From the NCBI RefSeq assembly GCF_051175565.1, contig NZ_CP195105.1, positions 2,976,001 through 3,040,000 of the forward strand: a DNA stretch of 64,000 nucleotides, given 5' to 3'. Each line of letters starts with the position of its first letter. Position 1 is the first letter of the stretch. The stretch is from Daejeonia sp002484105 (GTDB taxonomy: Bacteria; Bacteroidota; Bacteroidia; Flavobacteriales; Weeksellaceae). A program made the translations under genes and the position numbers. Of the stretch, positions 35,615-44,885 are shown piece after piece. The notes beneath the pieces are model-generated. The model had not been told where the DNA came from and searched no databases. It saw only the letters and a list, made by a program, of their open reading frames with translations.

Positions 35615-37318
35615 ATGAAGAATTTTCGATATTTATTATTTATCATATTTATTTTCAATACAATACATGCGCAGTATCTTCCCAAAAGCATAAGCCCCGA
35701 AGATATGAAAAAAGCAGCAGAATGGACAGAAAAAACCTATCAAAGCCTTTCTCAGGACGAAAAACTGGGGCAGTTGTTTATTGTGGCACTCTACACCAAC
35801 CGTGGTGAAGATTTTATTGAGAATGTCCGAAAAACAGTCCTTGAACAGAAAACAGGCGGTCTGATTCTGATGCAGGACGATGCCGGCCGCGAAGTTGATC
35901 TTGTAAATGAGTTTCAGAGCCGTTCCCGTATTCCCATGCTGATTGGTATGGATGCAGAATGGGGGCTTTATCAAAGAATTCCTACTGCACACAAATTTCC
36001 ATGGGCCATCACTCTGGGCGCCATTCAGGACAAAAGCCTCATCAGCCGTATGTCGGCAAAAATCGCGGAAGACTGCAAAAGAATGGGGATTAACTGGGAT
36101 TTTGCACCTGTTGTGGACGTGAATACCAACCCCAGAAATCCCATTATTGGAAACCGAAGTTTCGGATCAGAAGTACCGAACGTCATCAGTTCGGCAATGG
36201 CATACGCATACGGACTTCAGGATTCCGGTGTACTTGCTGCTATCAAGCACTTCCCCGGGCATGGCGATACCGACACCGATTCCCATCTCGACCTTCCGGT
36301 GGTTTCCCACTCCCGGGAGAGACTAGAACAAACTGAGCTTGCGCCGTTCAGAGCCTTAATGAACAAAGGGATAGGTGGTGTGATGGTAGCCCATCTGTAC
36401 GTCCCTGCACTTGAAAAAGAAAAAGGAGTTCCGGCCTCCGTTTCCAAAAGTATCGTCACCGGACTTCTCAAAAACCAACTCGAATATAAAGGCCTCATCA
36501 TCACCGATGCACTGAATATGGGCGCCGTGGCCAACCGTTACCAGCCGGGTGAGCTCGATGCTATGGCCTTTGAAGCTGGAAATGACCTGATGCTGTTTTC
36601 CCAGGATGTGGCAACCGGGAAAAAACTTATCCAGAAAGCCATTGACGAAGGAAAAATTCCTCAATCGCGTGTCGAAGAAAGTGTCAGAAAAATTCTCATG
36701 ACCAAATATCTGCTGGGCCTTACCGAACGTAAAAACCAGAATCCCAACAATATCAATGCAGACCTCAACACTGCGGAACATCAGCAGATTGCAGAAAACC
36801 TCTACGCCCATGCCATTACTTTAATCAAAGATGAGCAGCATCTGCTTCCCCTACGAAAAAAACAGACCTACTATTATATTCCACTGGAAGAAGCCCCTCA
36901 TGAAACCTTCAGGCAGGCATTAAGCAGTGACCTCCACATTGTAACCACCGCTGCTTCAGAAATCAGTACAATTCCATCAAAATCTGTGGTGATTGTCGGC
37001 CTTCACAAAGATAATTCCACCGCATACAAACCTTACAGAATATCGGAGCAGTCGAAAAAAATCCTCAAAAAACTCTCGGAAAAACACAGCGTGATCTTAG
37101 ATATTTTCGGAAGTCCCTACGCTATGAAAGACATCAGTACTGCCAATATCCCCACCGTCCTGATTTCCTATGAGAACAATGACGACTCGATGAAGGCAAC
37201 TGCCAGAGCACTGAAAGGCGGAACAGAAATCAGCGGCAGGCTTCCCGTTCTTGTGAATGATGAACTGAAAGCCGGATCCGGCATAACGCTTCCGGCAGCT
37301 TTGTCCGCAAATAAGTAA
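35615..37318 (+). CDS. Glycoside hydrolase family 3, NagZ-like beta-N-acetylhexosaminidase
   Basis: 567 residues with signal peptide MKNFRYLLFIIFIFNTIHAQ. The (beta/alpha)8 domain carries the NagZ motif KHFPGHGDTDTDSHLDLP from Lys211, with the catalytic His/Asp pair in this loop, and LIITDALNMGAV, whose Asp is the GH3 nucleophile position. A second alpha/beta sandwich domain follows from about 380. A periplasmic role in peptidoglycan turnover is likely. Some Bacteroidota relatives carry an extra C-terminal beta-lactamase-like domain, absent here. Confidence 0.93.
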   Translation: MKNFRYLLFIIFIFNTIHAQYLPKSISPEDMKKAAEWTEKTYQSLSQDEKLGQLFIVALYTNRGEDFIENVRKTVLEQKTGGLILMQDDAGREVDLVNEFQSRSRIPMLIGMDAEWGLYQRIPTAHKFPWAITLGAIQDKSLISRMSAKIAEDCKRMGINWDFAPVVDVNTNPRNPIIGNRSFGSEVPNVISSAMAYAYGLQDSGVLAAIKHFPGHGDTDTDSHLDLPVVSHSRERLEQTELAPFRALMNKGIGGVMVAHLYVPALEKEKGVPASVSKSIVTGLLKNQLEYKGLIITDALNMGAVANRYQPGELDAMAFEAGNDLMLFSQDVATGKKLIQKAIDEGKIPQSRVEESVRKILMTKYLLGLTERKNQNPNNINADLNTAEHQQIAENLYAHAITLIKDEQHLLPLRKKQTYYYIPLEEAPHETFRQALSSDLHIVTTAASEISTIPSKSVVIVGLHKDNSTAYKPYRISEQSKKILKKLSEKHSVILDIFGSPYAMKDISTANIPTVLISYENNDDSMKATARALKGGTEISGRLPVLVNDELKAGSGITLPAALSANK

Positions 37319-37335
37319 TACGAAATTATTTTTCT

Positions 37336-37343
37336 TACATTTA
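37336..37343 (+). promoter_or_regulatory. -7 box of the bshA operon
   Basis: TACATTTA, 7 of 8 matches, 34 bp before the ATG. Confidence 0.4.
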
Positions 37344-37376
37344 GAAAGATTTTTAACAAAAACAACCCCAGGAAAA

Positions 37377-38537
37377 ATGAAAATCGGAATTCTCTGTTAC
37401 CCAACCTACGGCGGAAGTGGCATCGTCGCTACAGAACTCGGGATGTCCCTGGCCAACAAAGGCTACGAAGTGCACTTTATCTCGAGCAACCTGCCGGCGC
37501 GGCTTGATATTACCAACCCCAATATATTCTTTCATAAAGTTAATGTGCAGACGTATCCGTTATTCCAGTACCAGCCTTACGACATAGCACTATCTTCCAT
37601 GATATACCGGGTGGTCAATCTTTACAAACTCGATATTCTGCATGCCCATTATGCCATACCCTATGCTTATGCAGCCTATACGGCAAAACAGATGCTGAAA
37701 GACGAAGGTAAAGACATCCCGCTTGTTACCACACTGCATGGTACAGATATCACTCTTGTAGGACAGCATCCGAGCTACAAACATGCCGTAGAATTTTCCA
37801 TTAACAAATCGGATACGATAACCACCGTTTCCGAAAGTCTGAAAAAAGATACACTGCAGTTTTTTGACATCCGGAAAAGCATTCACGTAATTACCAATTT
37901 CATTGACAATTCCGAATTTGAGCAGATCGGGCAATGCCAGAGAAAACAGTTTGCAAAAGATGACGAAAAAATCCTCATCCATGTATCCAACCTGCGTCCC
38001 GTGAAGCGTGTGGAAGATGTGCTGCAGATCTTCAAGAATGTACATCGTATGGTAAAATCCCGTCTCATCATCATTGGTGAAGGCCCGGAAATGGAAAAAA
38101 TCAACCAGTTTCTGGAGGACCATCCGGAACTGATCGACAAAATACGGCTGCTCGGGAAAGTGAATGATCTCTACCGGATTCTTGAGCTTTCTGACGTATT
38201 TCTTCTGCCTTCCGAACAGGAAAGTTTCGGTCTCGCAGCACTGGAAGCGATGGCTGCTTCAACACCGGTCATCAGCTCGAATGCCGGAGGTATTCCGGAG
38301 GTCAACATTCAGGGAGAGACCGGCTACCTTGCAGAAGTCGGCAATGTGGAAGCCATGAGCAACTATGCCATCAAAATGCTGAGTGATGAAAAACTACTTG
38401 AGAAGATGAAATCCAATGCCAAAAACCAGGCACTGAAATTTGACCTGAAAAATATCCTGCCCCTCTACGAAAAAATGTATGGGGAAACACTGGAGCACTT
38501 CCACAAGCACAAAAAACATCCGTCACATCATGAATGA
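37377..38537 (+). CDS. bshA: N-acetyl-alpha-D-glucosaminyl L-malate synthase BshA
   Basis: 386 residues, GT4 fold. The N-terminus KIGILCYPTYGGSGIVATEL is diagnostic for BshA, as are LHAHYAIPYAYAAYTAKQML and HVSNLRPVKRVEDV. The C-terminal GT4 motif is LPSEQESFGLAALEAMAAST. It joins GlcNAc from UDP-GlcNAc to L-malate, the first step of bacillithiol synthesis. BshB and BshC are not in the window. Its stop overlaps the DUF2851 start by 8 bp. Confidence 0.95.
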   Translation: MKIGILCYPTYGGSGIVATELGMSLANKGYEVHFISSNLPARLDITNPNIFFHKVNVQTYPLFQYQPYDIALSSMIYRVVNLYKLDILHAHYAIPYAYAAYTAKQMLKDEGKDIPLVTTLHGTDITLVGQHPSYKHAVEFSINKSDTITTVSESLKKDTLQFFDIRKSIHVITNFIDNSEFEQIGQCQRKQFAKDDEKILIHVSNLRPVKRVEDVLQIFKNVHRMVKSRLIIIGEGPEMEKINQFLEDHPELIDKIRLLGKVNDLYRILELSDVFLLPSEQESFGLAALEAMAASTPVISSNAGGIPEVNIQGETGYLAEVGNVEAMSNYAIKMLSDEKLLEKMKSNAKNQALKFDLKNILPLYEKMYGETLEHFHKHKKHPSHHE

Positions 38538-39810
38538 ACATCTGCTGCAATACCTCTGGAACCATAAAATCTTTACAAACACAGATTTTAAAGATTCGGA
38601 AGGGAATGCAGTAGAAATTATTGATTTTGGTCAATGGAACCACGATGCAGGTCCGGATTTCCTGAATGCAAAAATCCGTACCCGGGATCTTGTTTTTGCC
38701 GGGAATATAGAGATCCATATCCGCAGCAGCGACTGGATTCTTCATGGTCATTCTGAAGATCCGGCATACCGAAATGTCATTCTTCATGCCGTTTACGAAC
38801 ACAATACGGATGAATTCCTGAGTGAACAGAATATTCCCACCCTCGAGCTGAAACATTATATCCATCCGGAAACAGTACAAAAATTTTCGGCTATTCTGGA
38901 GCAGCACAGTTTTGTTCCGTGCGAGAAACTGTTTACAAAAGATGCGGTGAGCCTGCATTTTTCTGAAGAAAATATTCTGAAAAAACTTGATGAAAAATCT
39001 TTTCTTCTTGAATACCAGCTCCGAAAATACAGAAATGACTACGAAGCTGTACTTTTTCATCAGATTGCCTATGCATTCGGGCTGAAAGTAAATGCAGAAA
39101 TATTCCGTTCCATTGCTGAGAGTACAGATTTCCGAATCCTCCGGAAAATCAGCAGCAACCGCCAGCAGCTTGAAGCTTTTTTCTTTGGTAAAGCAGGGTG
39201 GTTAGACAGTCCTTGTGACGAAACCACCACCGCTTGGAAACGGGAATTCGCTTTTATCACCCATAAATTTCAATTGAATCCCGTTGTCTTTCCGCCTAAA
39301 TTTTTACGTCTTCGGCCGCCCAATTTCCCCACTTTGAGACTCTCCCAGCTTGCACACCTCTATTCTCGGGAGAAAATGCTGTTTTCGAAAATCATTCAGG
39401 CTAAAAACAATGCGGAACTAAAATCTCTGTTTCAGGATATTTCGGCTTCGGAATATTGGGACAACCACTATACTTTCGGAAAGAAAACAGCAAAAACATC
39501 CGTCAAAAAACTGTCTGCCCATTTCATCAATCTTATCCTGCTGAATGCCGTGCTTCCCGTGAAATATGCTTACCATCGCTTTACAGACGAAGATACCGCC
39601 AGCCAGATGCTCGATATCTACACAGAAATACCTGCCGAAGACAACCACATCATCCGTCAATGGAAAAATCTCGGGGCAGAGATAGAAAATGCCTTGCAAA
39701 GCCAGAGTTTCATTTACCACTACAGCCACAGCTGCTTCACAAAAAAATGCTTAAATTGCAGCATTGGATTTCAACTCCTGAAACATCATGACAGAACCGA
39801 CATTTATTAA
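38530..39810 (+). CDS. DUF2851 family protein
   Basis: 426 residues from ATG 38530, chosen over an upstream start inside bshA. DUF2851 hallmarks: NEHLLQYLWNHKIF, IDFGQWNHDAGPDFLNAKI, GNIEIHIRSSDWILHGHSED and the Cys cluster CFTKKCLNCSIG near the end. The cluster of Asp/His/Glu in the first 120 residues looks like a nuclease- or hydrolase-like metal site, but the role is unknown. Commonly found next to bshA or PspC genes in flavobacteria. Confidence 0.9.
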   Translation: MNEHLLQYLWNHKIFTNTDFKDSEGNAVEIIDFGQWNHDAGPDFLNAKIRTRDLVFAGNIEIHIRSSDWILHGHSEDPAYRNVILHAVYEHNTDEFLSEQNIPTLELKHYIHPETVQKFSAILEQHSFVPCEKLFTKDAVSLHFSEENILKKLDEKSFLLEYQLRKYRNDYEAVLFHQIAYAFGLKVNAEIFRSIAESTDFRILRKISSNRQQLEAFFFGKAGWLDSPCDETTTAWKREFAFITHKFQLNPVVFPPKFLRLRPPNFPTLRLSQLAHLYSREKMLFSKIIQAKNNAELKSLFQDISASEYWDNHYTFGKKTAKTSVKKLSAHFINLILLNAVLPVKYAYHRFTDEDTASQMLDIYTEIPAEDNHIIRQWKNLGAEIENALQSQSFIYHYSHSCFTKKCLNCSIGFQLLKHHDRTDIY

Positions 39811-40024
39811 CAGCCTACGCCATAAAATGGAACAGCAATGGTTTGGAGTACTGACCAGGACGGGTGCAAAACTGGGTATTCCGGTCGCCAAACTGCGTGT
39901 ATTTTTTATTTATTCTACTTTCGCAACGGCTGGTTTTTTCTTCCTGATCTATCTCGGTATGGCCTTTACACTTTGGGTGAAAGATATGTTTTTCATCCGG
40001 AGGCCAAGTGTTTTTGATCTGTAA
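39788..40024 (+). CDS. PspC-domain membrane protein
   Basis: 78 residues. The PspC core GVLTRTGAKLGIPVAKLRVF precedes one membrane helix (IYSTFATAGFFFLIYLGMAF). Overlaps the DUF2851 end by 23 bp. PspC proteins sense or counter envelope stress in other bacteria; here the rest of the Psp system is not visible. Small size is normal for the single-domain form. Confidence 0.9.
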   Translation: MTEPTFINSLRHKMEQQWFGVLTRTGAKLGIPVAKLRVFFIYSTFATAGFFFLIYLGMAFTLWVKDMFFIRRPSVFDL

Positions 40025-40057
40025 TGAACTGTTTTTTCTAACATCACTGTATTTTTC

Positions 40058-40573
40058 ATGAATTTCATTCCCGTCATCCGTCACGACCAGCCGGAAGCAA
40101 GTTTGATTTACAATGCTTACTGCAAAGCCTTTCCTGAGAACGAGCGCCGCAGCAAAGAGCAATATCTCAGACTTTTTGATACCGGGGAAGCCGAAATCCT
40201 TCTGATAAAACATGAAACGGAAAAAATCGGCTATCTCATCCTCTGGAAACTTTCAGACTGTGTCTATATTGAACATTTTGAGATTTTCCCGGAATTCCGG
40301 AGCCGGAAATTTGGTTCTCTGGTTCTTCGCAAACTGCACCAAATTTATCCCGAAACCGTTCTGGAATCCGAACCCGAAGACCAGGACGACATTGCAGAAA
40401 GAAGAATCCGCTTCTACGAAAGAAACGGATTCCATATAATCGACCGGGAATATATCCAGCCCAGCTATGGTGAAGGCAAAAAGTCTTTACGTCTCTATCT
40501 GCTTTCCACCGTGCGTATGGATGCAGGGAAAGTTTCCCGGGAAATACACCGTACCGTGTACGGCGCACATTAA
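40058..40573 (+). CDS. GNAT-family N-acetyltransferase
   Basis: 171 residues. The acetyl-CoA-binding region is VYIEHFEIFPEFRSRKFGSL, with a modified R/Q-x-x-G-x-G/A loop (RSRKFGSL), and a terminal substrate strand RRIRFYERNGFHIIDREYIQ. Acceptor unknown. It follows the PspC gene by 33 bp and may close the bshA operon. Its stop overlaps the stop of the convergent SIMPL gene by 4 bp. Confidence 0.88.
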   Translation: MNFIPVIRHDQPEASLIYNAYCKAFPENERRSKEQYLRLFDTGEAEILLIKHETEKIGYLILWKLSDCVYIEHFEIFPEFRSRKFGSLVLRKLHQIYPETVLESEPEDQDDIAERRIRFYERNGFHIIDREYIQPSYGEGKKSLRLYLLSTVRMDAGKVSREIHRTVYGAH

Positions 40574-41301
40574 TCTACCTGATATTCCAGACGGATCGTG
40601 ATGCTGGCATCTTTCTCTTTGGAAGTTGTATTGAAGGTGCCTCCATACGAATAATCTTCGTTGGAATTGGGTGCTGTGATCTGGATAACGCCCATGGTGG
40701 CCTTCTTCAGATGACCAAGGCTGCTGCCGGAATTTTCTGCGATTTTCTCCGCGCGTTCGCGGGCATCTTTTGTGGCATCAGCGATCATCTGTTGTTTGAC
40801 TTCCGAAAGTTTGGTGTAAAAATAGTTGGGAGAAGATGATGTAAACTCTATTCCCTGATTGATGATTTCTGTAATATTCCTGGAAAGATTCTCGATTTTT
40901 GGCACATCTTTACTTTCAATGGAGACGGTCTGCGTCAGCTGATATCCTGTAAAATACTGGCTGCTGCTGCCATTGGCCTGCGTTGTATAGCTGTACTGTT
41001 TCTGGATATCCACTGCCGAAAAAACCATTTCATTCTTTGGAATTCCTTTGGAAAGCAGATAATTTTCAATGGTTTTTCTGTCTGCGGACAGTTCGTTATA
41101 GGCAGATTTGAGATCCATACTGCTGCGTGAGAAATTTCCGCTCCAGGTAATAAGATCCGAGGTGAACTGTTTGGTTCCGAGTCCGGTGACAGAAATGGTA
41201 TTTTCTCCCTGATTTCTGTTCTTAATGGCATTACCAAGAAAAGCAAGCCCGCCAATAAAGCCCAGCGATGCAACCGCCACGGCTATGATGTTTCTGTTCA
41301 T
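40570..41301 (-). CDS. SIMPL domain-containing protein
   Basis: 243 residues with an N-terminal membrane anchor or signal (NIIAVAVASLGFIGGLAFLG). The SIMPL/DUF541 pattern is VTGLGTKQFTSDLITWSGNF, ending in a repeated helical KDARERAEKIAENSGSSLG. This family (also BP26/Omp28) is periplasmic; oligomeric channel-like structures are known for BP26. Function here unknown. Confidence 0.88.
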   Translation of the reverse strand: MNRNIIAVAVASLGFIGGLAFLGNAIKNRNQGENTISVTGLGTKQFTSDLITWSGNFSRSSMDLKSAYNELSADRKTIENYLLSKGIPKNEMVFSAVDIQKQYSYTTQANGSSSQYFTGYQLTQTVSIESKDVPKIENLSRNITEIINQGIEFTSSSPNYFYTKLSEVKQQMIADATKDARERAEKIAENSGSSLGHLKKATMGVIQITAPNSNEDYSYGGTFNTTSKEKDASITIRLEYQVD

Positions 41302-41371
41302 AAGAAATGATTTTGATATCTGGATGTATAAACAAATAGAATACCAGAAATTAACATTCCGTCAACAGAAA

Positions 41372-42145
41372 TTACTTATCCTTTTTCATTTTTTCGATAT
41401 ATACAGGGAAAACCGTTTCAAAATTCAGCAAGGCTTTGTCGATATTTTTCTCTTTTATGGCTCTGGAGATCTGCGGTTCTGTGAGAAGTGCAAACTGTAT
41501 GAATTCATCTACTTTGTTTTCCGGAATACCTGCATCTGTAAAAAATTCTGTTGCAGTACGCTCCCGGATCCATTTTACTTTATCCTGAAAATCTTCATAT
41601 TGATACAGGCTGCGCTGTCTTCGGGATTTTCCACTTACAACATCATAAATGGCCTGCAAGTTCAGCTGGCCGGCGAGTACCGGAAGCAGAATATCATTGA
41701 CGGTTTCTGATGGTTTTTCCCGGGGTTTTTCGGGCGGTGCAGGAACATCAATTGCCTTATTCACTCTATCCATTGGATTTTCCTTATGCAGTGCTTTGCT
41801 GTCTTTGTCAATATCTCCGGTAAGATGCAACATTTTTACCGGTTCTATTTCCTGGACGAGTCGGGTGAGGGTCATCAGCAGAGGCTGCGAAGCATCGGCA
41901 GCTGTAACGATATGGCTCTCCCGCATAAAGCCTGTACGGATAAAACGGAGTTCGTCTCCCACACCTGCGCTGACGGTAAAATTCCCGCTGTCGTCTGACG
42001 TAAATCTTTCGTTGGTAGCCATATCCACAATAAGTACGGCATTCAGAATATCGCCGTCTTCACTTTGGATTTTACCTGAAATTTTCTGTTGGGAAAAAGA
42101 AATTCCCCACATCAACAGGCCCGCCAGTACAAAAGCCTTCCACAT
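41372..42145 (-). CDS. Carboxypeptidase-regulatory-like domain protein (paralogue 1)
   Basis: 257 residues with signal MWKAFVLAGLLMWGISFSQQ. An N-terminal Ig-like CarboxypepD_reg-like domain (ISGKIQSEDGDILNAVLIVD to about residue 100) normally caps TonB-dependent receptors but here stands without a barrel. A helical C-terminal region follows and contains QFALLTEPQISRAIKEKNID. Start overlaps the upstream paralogue's stop by one base (TAATG), so the pair is coupled. Role unknown. Confidence 0.88.
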   Translation of the reverse strand: MWKAFVLAGLLMWGISFSQQKISGKIQSEDGDILNAVLIVDMATNERFTSDDSGNFTVSAGVGDELRFIRTGFMRESHIVTAADASQPLLMTLTRLVQEIEPVKMLHLTGDIDKDSKALHKENPMDRVNKAIDVPAPPEKPREKPSETVNDILLPVLAGQLNLQAIYDVVSGKSRRQRSLYQYEDFQDKVKWIRERTATEFFTDAGIPENKVDEFIQFALLTEPQISRAIKEKNIDKALLNFETVFPVYIEKMKKDK

Positions 42146-42948
42146 TATTTTTCTTTTTTTGCTTTGATATAGTCTACCGCTTCGGAACGCATCAGATATT
42201 CGATTTCTGAACGATTGAAATTATTACGAAACTTCTTTGCAAGATCGTGTTTTATATCCACAAACGCGAGAAATTTGTCAAATTCAAAATCTTCGAGCCC
42301 CATATTCTTAAAATAATCAAGGTCAAGAGAATTTTTAACTTTTCGGTAGAAAGCTTCCCGTTCGGCATAGTTGGGTGCAGTATGCGCAGGCCCGGCAGCT
42401 TTCTTGAAGAGACCACCAATGGCACCTGCAAGACGAATCAGATCAAAATTGTTGACTTTTGCCTGCTGGAGTGTAAAAGTTTCGGGCATTTTATTCACCG
42501 GAAGAACTTCGCCGGGCGGTGTCTGCATATACGCCCCCATAGAGCGGTTGAGGCTGGCCACTTTTCTTGCATATGGACGATCCAGAAGCCGGACATCTTT
42601 TTTAAGATTACCGGTAGGTTTGAAGCCCAGCTGAACTTCAGGAATCAGTTGCTCTTCAGGAATCATCCGCATGGTAAAATGTCTGGTGAAATCGTCTTGG
42701 CTCAGGCGTATGCTTTTCCGCTCAAAACCATTGCGAAGAAACCATATCTCGTCGGAAGGCAACGAATTGAGGATGAATGCACCATATTCGTCTGTCAACA
42801 CCGATTCTTCCGTACGCATATTGATCACGGTGGTTTCCGGAAGCCGCACTCCGGTATCGGACGTTACAGTACCGATCAGGAATTTCTGCTGGGCAGAACA
42901 CAAACTAAAAAAGAGAAATATCAGAAGAAAAAGCAGACTTCTCAGCAT
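42145..42948 (-). CDS. Carboxypeptidase-regulatory-like domain protein (paralogue 2)
   Basis: 267 residues from ATG 42948 (signal MLRSLLFLLIFLFFSLCSAQ); a start 14 codons upstream would spoil the signal peptide. Same architecture as the downstream gene: Ig-like domain GTVTSDTGVRLPETTVINMR, conserved FLRNGFERKSI where the partner has FIRTGFMRES, and a helical C-terminus (FAKKFRNNFNRSEIEYLMRS). The two are clearly diverged tandem copies. Confidence 0.88.
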   Translation of the reverse strand: MLRSLLFLLIFLFFSLCSAQQKFLIGTVTSDTGVRLPETTVINMRTEESVLTDEYGAFILNSLPSDEIWFLRNGFERKSIRLSQDDFTRHFTMRMIPEEQLIPEVQLGFKPTGNLKKDVRLLDRPYARKVASLNRSMGAYMQTPPGEVLPVNKMPETFTLQQAKVNNFDLIRLAGAIGGLFKKAAGPAHTAPNYAEREAFYRKVKNSLDLDYFKNMGLEDFEFDKFLAFVDIKHDLAKKFRNNFNRSEIEYLMRSEAVDYIKAKKEK

Positions 42949-43138
42949 ACGGTAAAATTTAACCCAAAAATAAACCTTAGCAAGCAACATAAAGAGTAAA
43001 AAAGTAATAATCTAAAAAATTTTAACCCTTATTAACGTCATTTAATATTTTTTTTTGATTACAGCACATACCGAATGTTAAGTCTCTTAAAAACCAGAAG
43101 ATTATCCCCATTTTTTTTCTTCATTAAAAAAATAGTTG

Positions 43139-43146
43139 TAACTTTA
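43139..43146 (+). promoter_or_regulatory. -7 box of the universal stress protein gene
   Basis: TAACTTTA, 7 of 8 matches, 23 bp before the ATG. Confidence 0.45.
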
Positions 43147-43168
43147 GAATACTTAAAAACATAGCATT

Positions 43169-43621
43169 ATGATTAATATAGTATTGCCGGTAGATTTTGG
43201 TGAAGCCACTGATAAACTGATAGATGGAGCTGTAAAATTTGCCAAACAGATCAATGGAAAAATCTGCATGATTCACGTAGCTCCTGCAGATATTGGCTTT
43301 GCTATTGGAGATATGGGATTTCAGTATTTCCCGGAAGTGGAACAGAACGAAATCAAAGAAGAACTCCTGAGACTGAACCAGCTCGAACAGCGCATTATCG
43401 CGCAGGGCGTAGACTGCGAACATATCCTGAAACAGGGAATATCCAAAGACCTGATTCTGGAATATGCCAAAAAGAAAGATGCCGACTATATCGTGATGGG
43501 CTCACACGGACGCAGCGGAATGTATGATGTTTTTGTGGGAAGTCTCACCAAAGACCTCACGAAAAGTGCCCCAATCCCCGTTCTCGTGATTCCGATTCAT
43601 GAAAATGCAGAAAAACAATAA
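43169..43621 (+). CDS. Universal stress protein (UspA family)
   Basis: 150 residues. One Usp domain: MINIVLPVDFGEATDKLIDG at the N-terminus, and the ATP-binding signature GSHGRSGMYDVFVGSLTKDL near residues 112-131 (the G-2x-G-9x-G(S/T) pattern), then PVLVIP. ATP-binding type. Monocistronic, with promoter and terminator. Likely induced by stress or growth arrest by family analogy. Confidence 0.94.
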   Translation: MINIVLPVDFGEATDKLIDGAVKFAKQINGKICMIHVAPADIGFAIGDMGFQYFPEVEQNEIKEELLRLNQLEQRIIAQGVDCEHILKQGISKDLILEYAKKKDADYIVMGSHGRSGMYDVFVGSLTKDLTKSAPIPVLVIPIHENAEKQ

Positions 43622-43650
43622 CATTCTATTCTGCAACTCAGCAAAACAAT

Positions 43651-43679
43651 AAAAAACCGTTCATACTGAACGGTTTTTT
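43651..43679. terminator. Bidirectional terminator between Usp and small membrane protein genes
   Basis: Stem AACCGTTCA / TGAACGGTT (43655-43675) flanked by an A-run on the left and a T6 tract on the right, so it can serve both converging genes. Confidence 0.85.
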
Positions 43680-43704
43680 ATATTAAAATATCAATTAATT
43701 AACC

Positions 43705-43935
43705 TTAGCTTTTTTTGTAGATCTTTGGATCGTAATAGGGCTGTTTTCCTTCTGTGGGAGAAAAATATTCTTTGTCTTTGTTGCCGCCAAGTTTTGCTAC
43801 AAGCACATAGCACCAGTAAATAAACAGCGTGCAGGCTACAAAAAACAAAATCCAGTTCAGCCCGTTTCCGGCAAAATCAAAAAACTGGAAAGACCATTTG
43901 AAAACACTGCTTAAGAATAACCAGAAACCTGTCAT
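43705..43935 (-). CDS. Small membrane protein, unknown function
   Basis: 76 residues from ATG 43935 (MTGFWLFLSSVFKWSFQFFD); a start ten codons upstream is less likely. One or two hydrophobic stretches (FLSSVFKWSFQFF and WILFFVACTLFIYWCYVLVA), then a polar tail NKDKEYFSPTEGKQPYYDPK. Divergent from the DUF6427 gene with 41 bp between starts, sharing a control region. I recall similar small proteins beside DUF6427 in this group, unconfirmed. Confidence 0.75.
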   Translation of the reverse strand: MTGFWLFLSSVFKWSFQFFDFAGNGLNWILFFVACTLFIYWCYVLVAKLGGNKDKEYFSPTEGKQPYYDPKIYKKS

Positions 43936-43952
43936 TATTTTCTTTTTTAAAT

Positions 43953-43960
43953 TAACTTTG
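43953..43960 (+). promoter_or_regulatory. -7 box of the DUF6427-DUF3109 pair
   Basis: TAACTTTG, exact TAnnTTTG, 17 bp before ATG 43977. Confidence 0.6.
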
Positions 43961-43976
43961 CACAAATTTAAAAAAA

Positions 43977-44885
43977 ATGTTCAAATTACTTTCAAGGGAG
44001 AGCAATATTTTTTCAATACCTGTATATATGGTATTTCTGCTCTTTATTGTAGTAACATTTAACGGATTGAATTTCAATTCAGTAAATATCGCATCAACGG
44101 TAATTACCTTTGCAGGAACAGCACTGGGATATTTTCTTTTCAATAAGATCAACCTCAATTACCAGACGCATACGCCACTTTTCCTGTATACGTTTATGGT
44201 TTTTGCCCTCTATCCCGGAAGTCTTGACATCGGGATTGCCGTATCGCTCTTTACCAACTCGTTTATCCTGCTTCTCCTTACCAGTACAAACGACAAACTT
44301 CGCAAGAGTTCTTATATCCTCATTGGTGCCATCCTGGCGGTCAACTTCATTTTTCTGCCCACAACATGGCCGCTGGGCATCTTTGTACTGATACATATCA
44401 TCGCGACTTCCGGACGCATTGGACTCAATATCTTCCGGCTGGTTTTTGGGATGCTGCTGGTTTTCCTGAGCTATTTCAGTATGATGTTTTACCTGAATTA
44501 CACCTCCTGGGATCTTTCGTACTTCCCTTTCGGAAAGTTCAGTCCCGAGACCTCTTTTTATCCGCTGTATTTTCTGGTCCCGGTGGCGCTGCTGATGATA
44601 TACGGTGTCATGGAACATTTCCGGCATTTCAATGAAAAAAGTCCGACAAGTAAGTTTAAATATACATTTATTCTCGTATTTTCGCTGGCCCAACTGGTAA
44701 CCATCATTCTGTACATGGGGACAGAATATGGCTATCTGCTTTTGCTGGCCTTTCCTGCATCTGTCATCCTGAGCCGGGCGCTGGCTTATATGCCGAAATA
44801 TTGGGAAAGGGAATTTTTTCTCTGGATAATAATTATTTCTCTGCTTTTATTTAAAACAGGAAACTATATAGAATTTTTCAACTGA
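43977..44885 (+). CDS. DUF6427 polytopic membrane protein
   Basis: 302 residues with about nine hydrophobic helices and no soluble domain. N-terminus MFKLLSRESNIFSIPVYMVF and the segment NTSNDKL-like loop between helices match the flavobacterial DUF6427 family as I recall it. Function unknown; the layout is reminiscent of GtrA/PMT-like lipid-linked sugar proteins but no catalytic motif is seen. Stop and next start overlap by one base. Confidence 0.82.
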   Translation: MFKLLSRESNIFSIPVYMVFLLFIVVTFNGLNFNSVNIASTVITFAGTALGYFLFNKINLNYQTHTPLFLYTFMVFALYPGSLDIGIAVSLFTNSFILLLLTSTNDKLRKSSYILIGAILAVNFIFLPTTWPLGIFVLIHIIATSGRIGLNIFRLVFGMLLVFLSYFSMMFYLNYTSWDLSYFPFGKFSPETSFYPLYFLVPVALLMIYGVMEHFRHFNEKSPTSKFKYTFILVFSLAQLVTIILYMGTEYGYLLLLAFPASVILSRALAYMPKYWEREFFLWIIIISLLLFKTGNYIEFFN

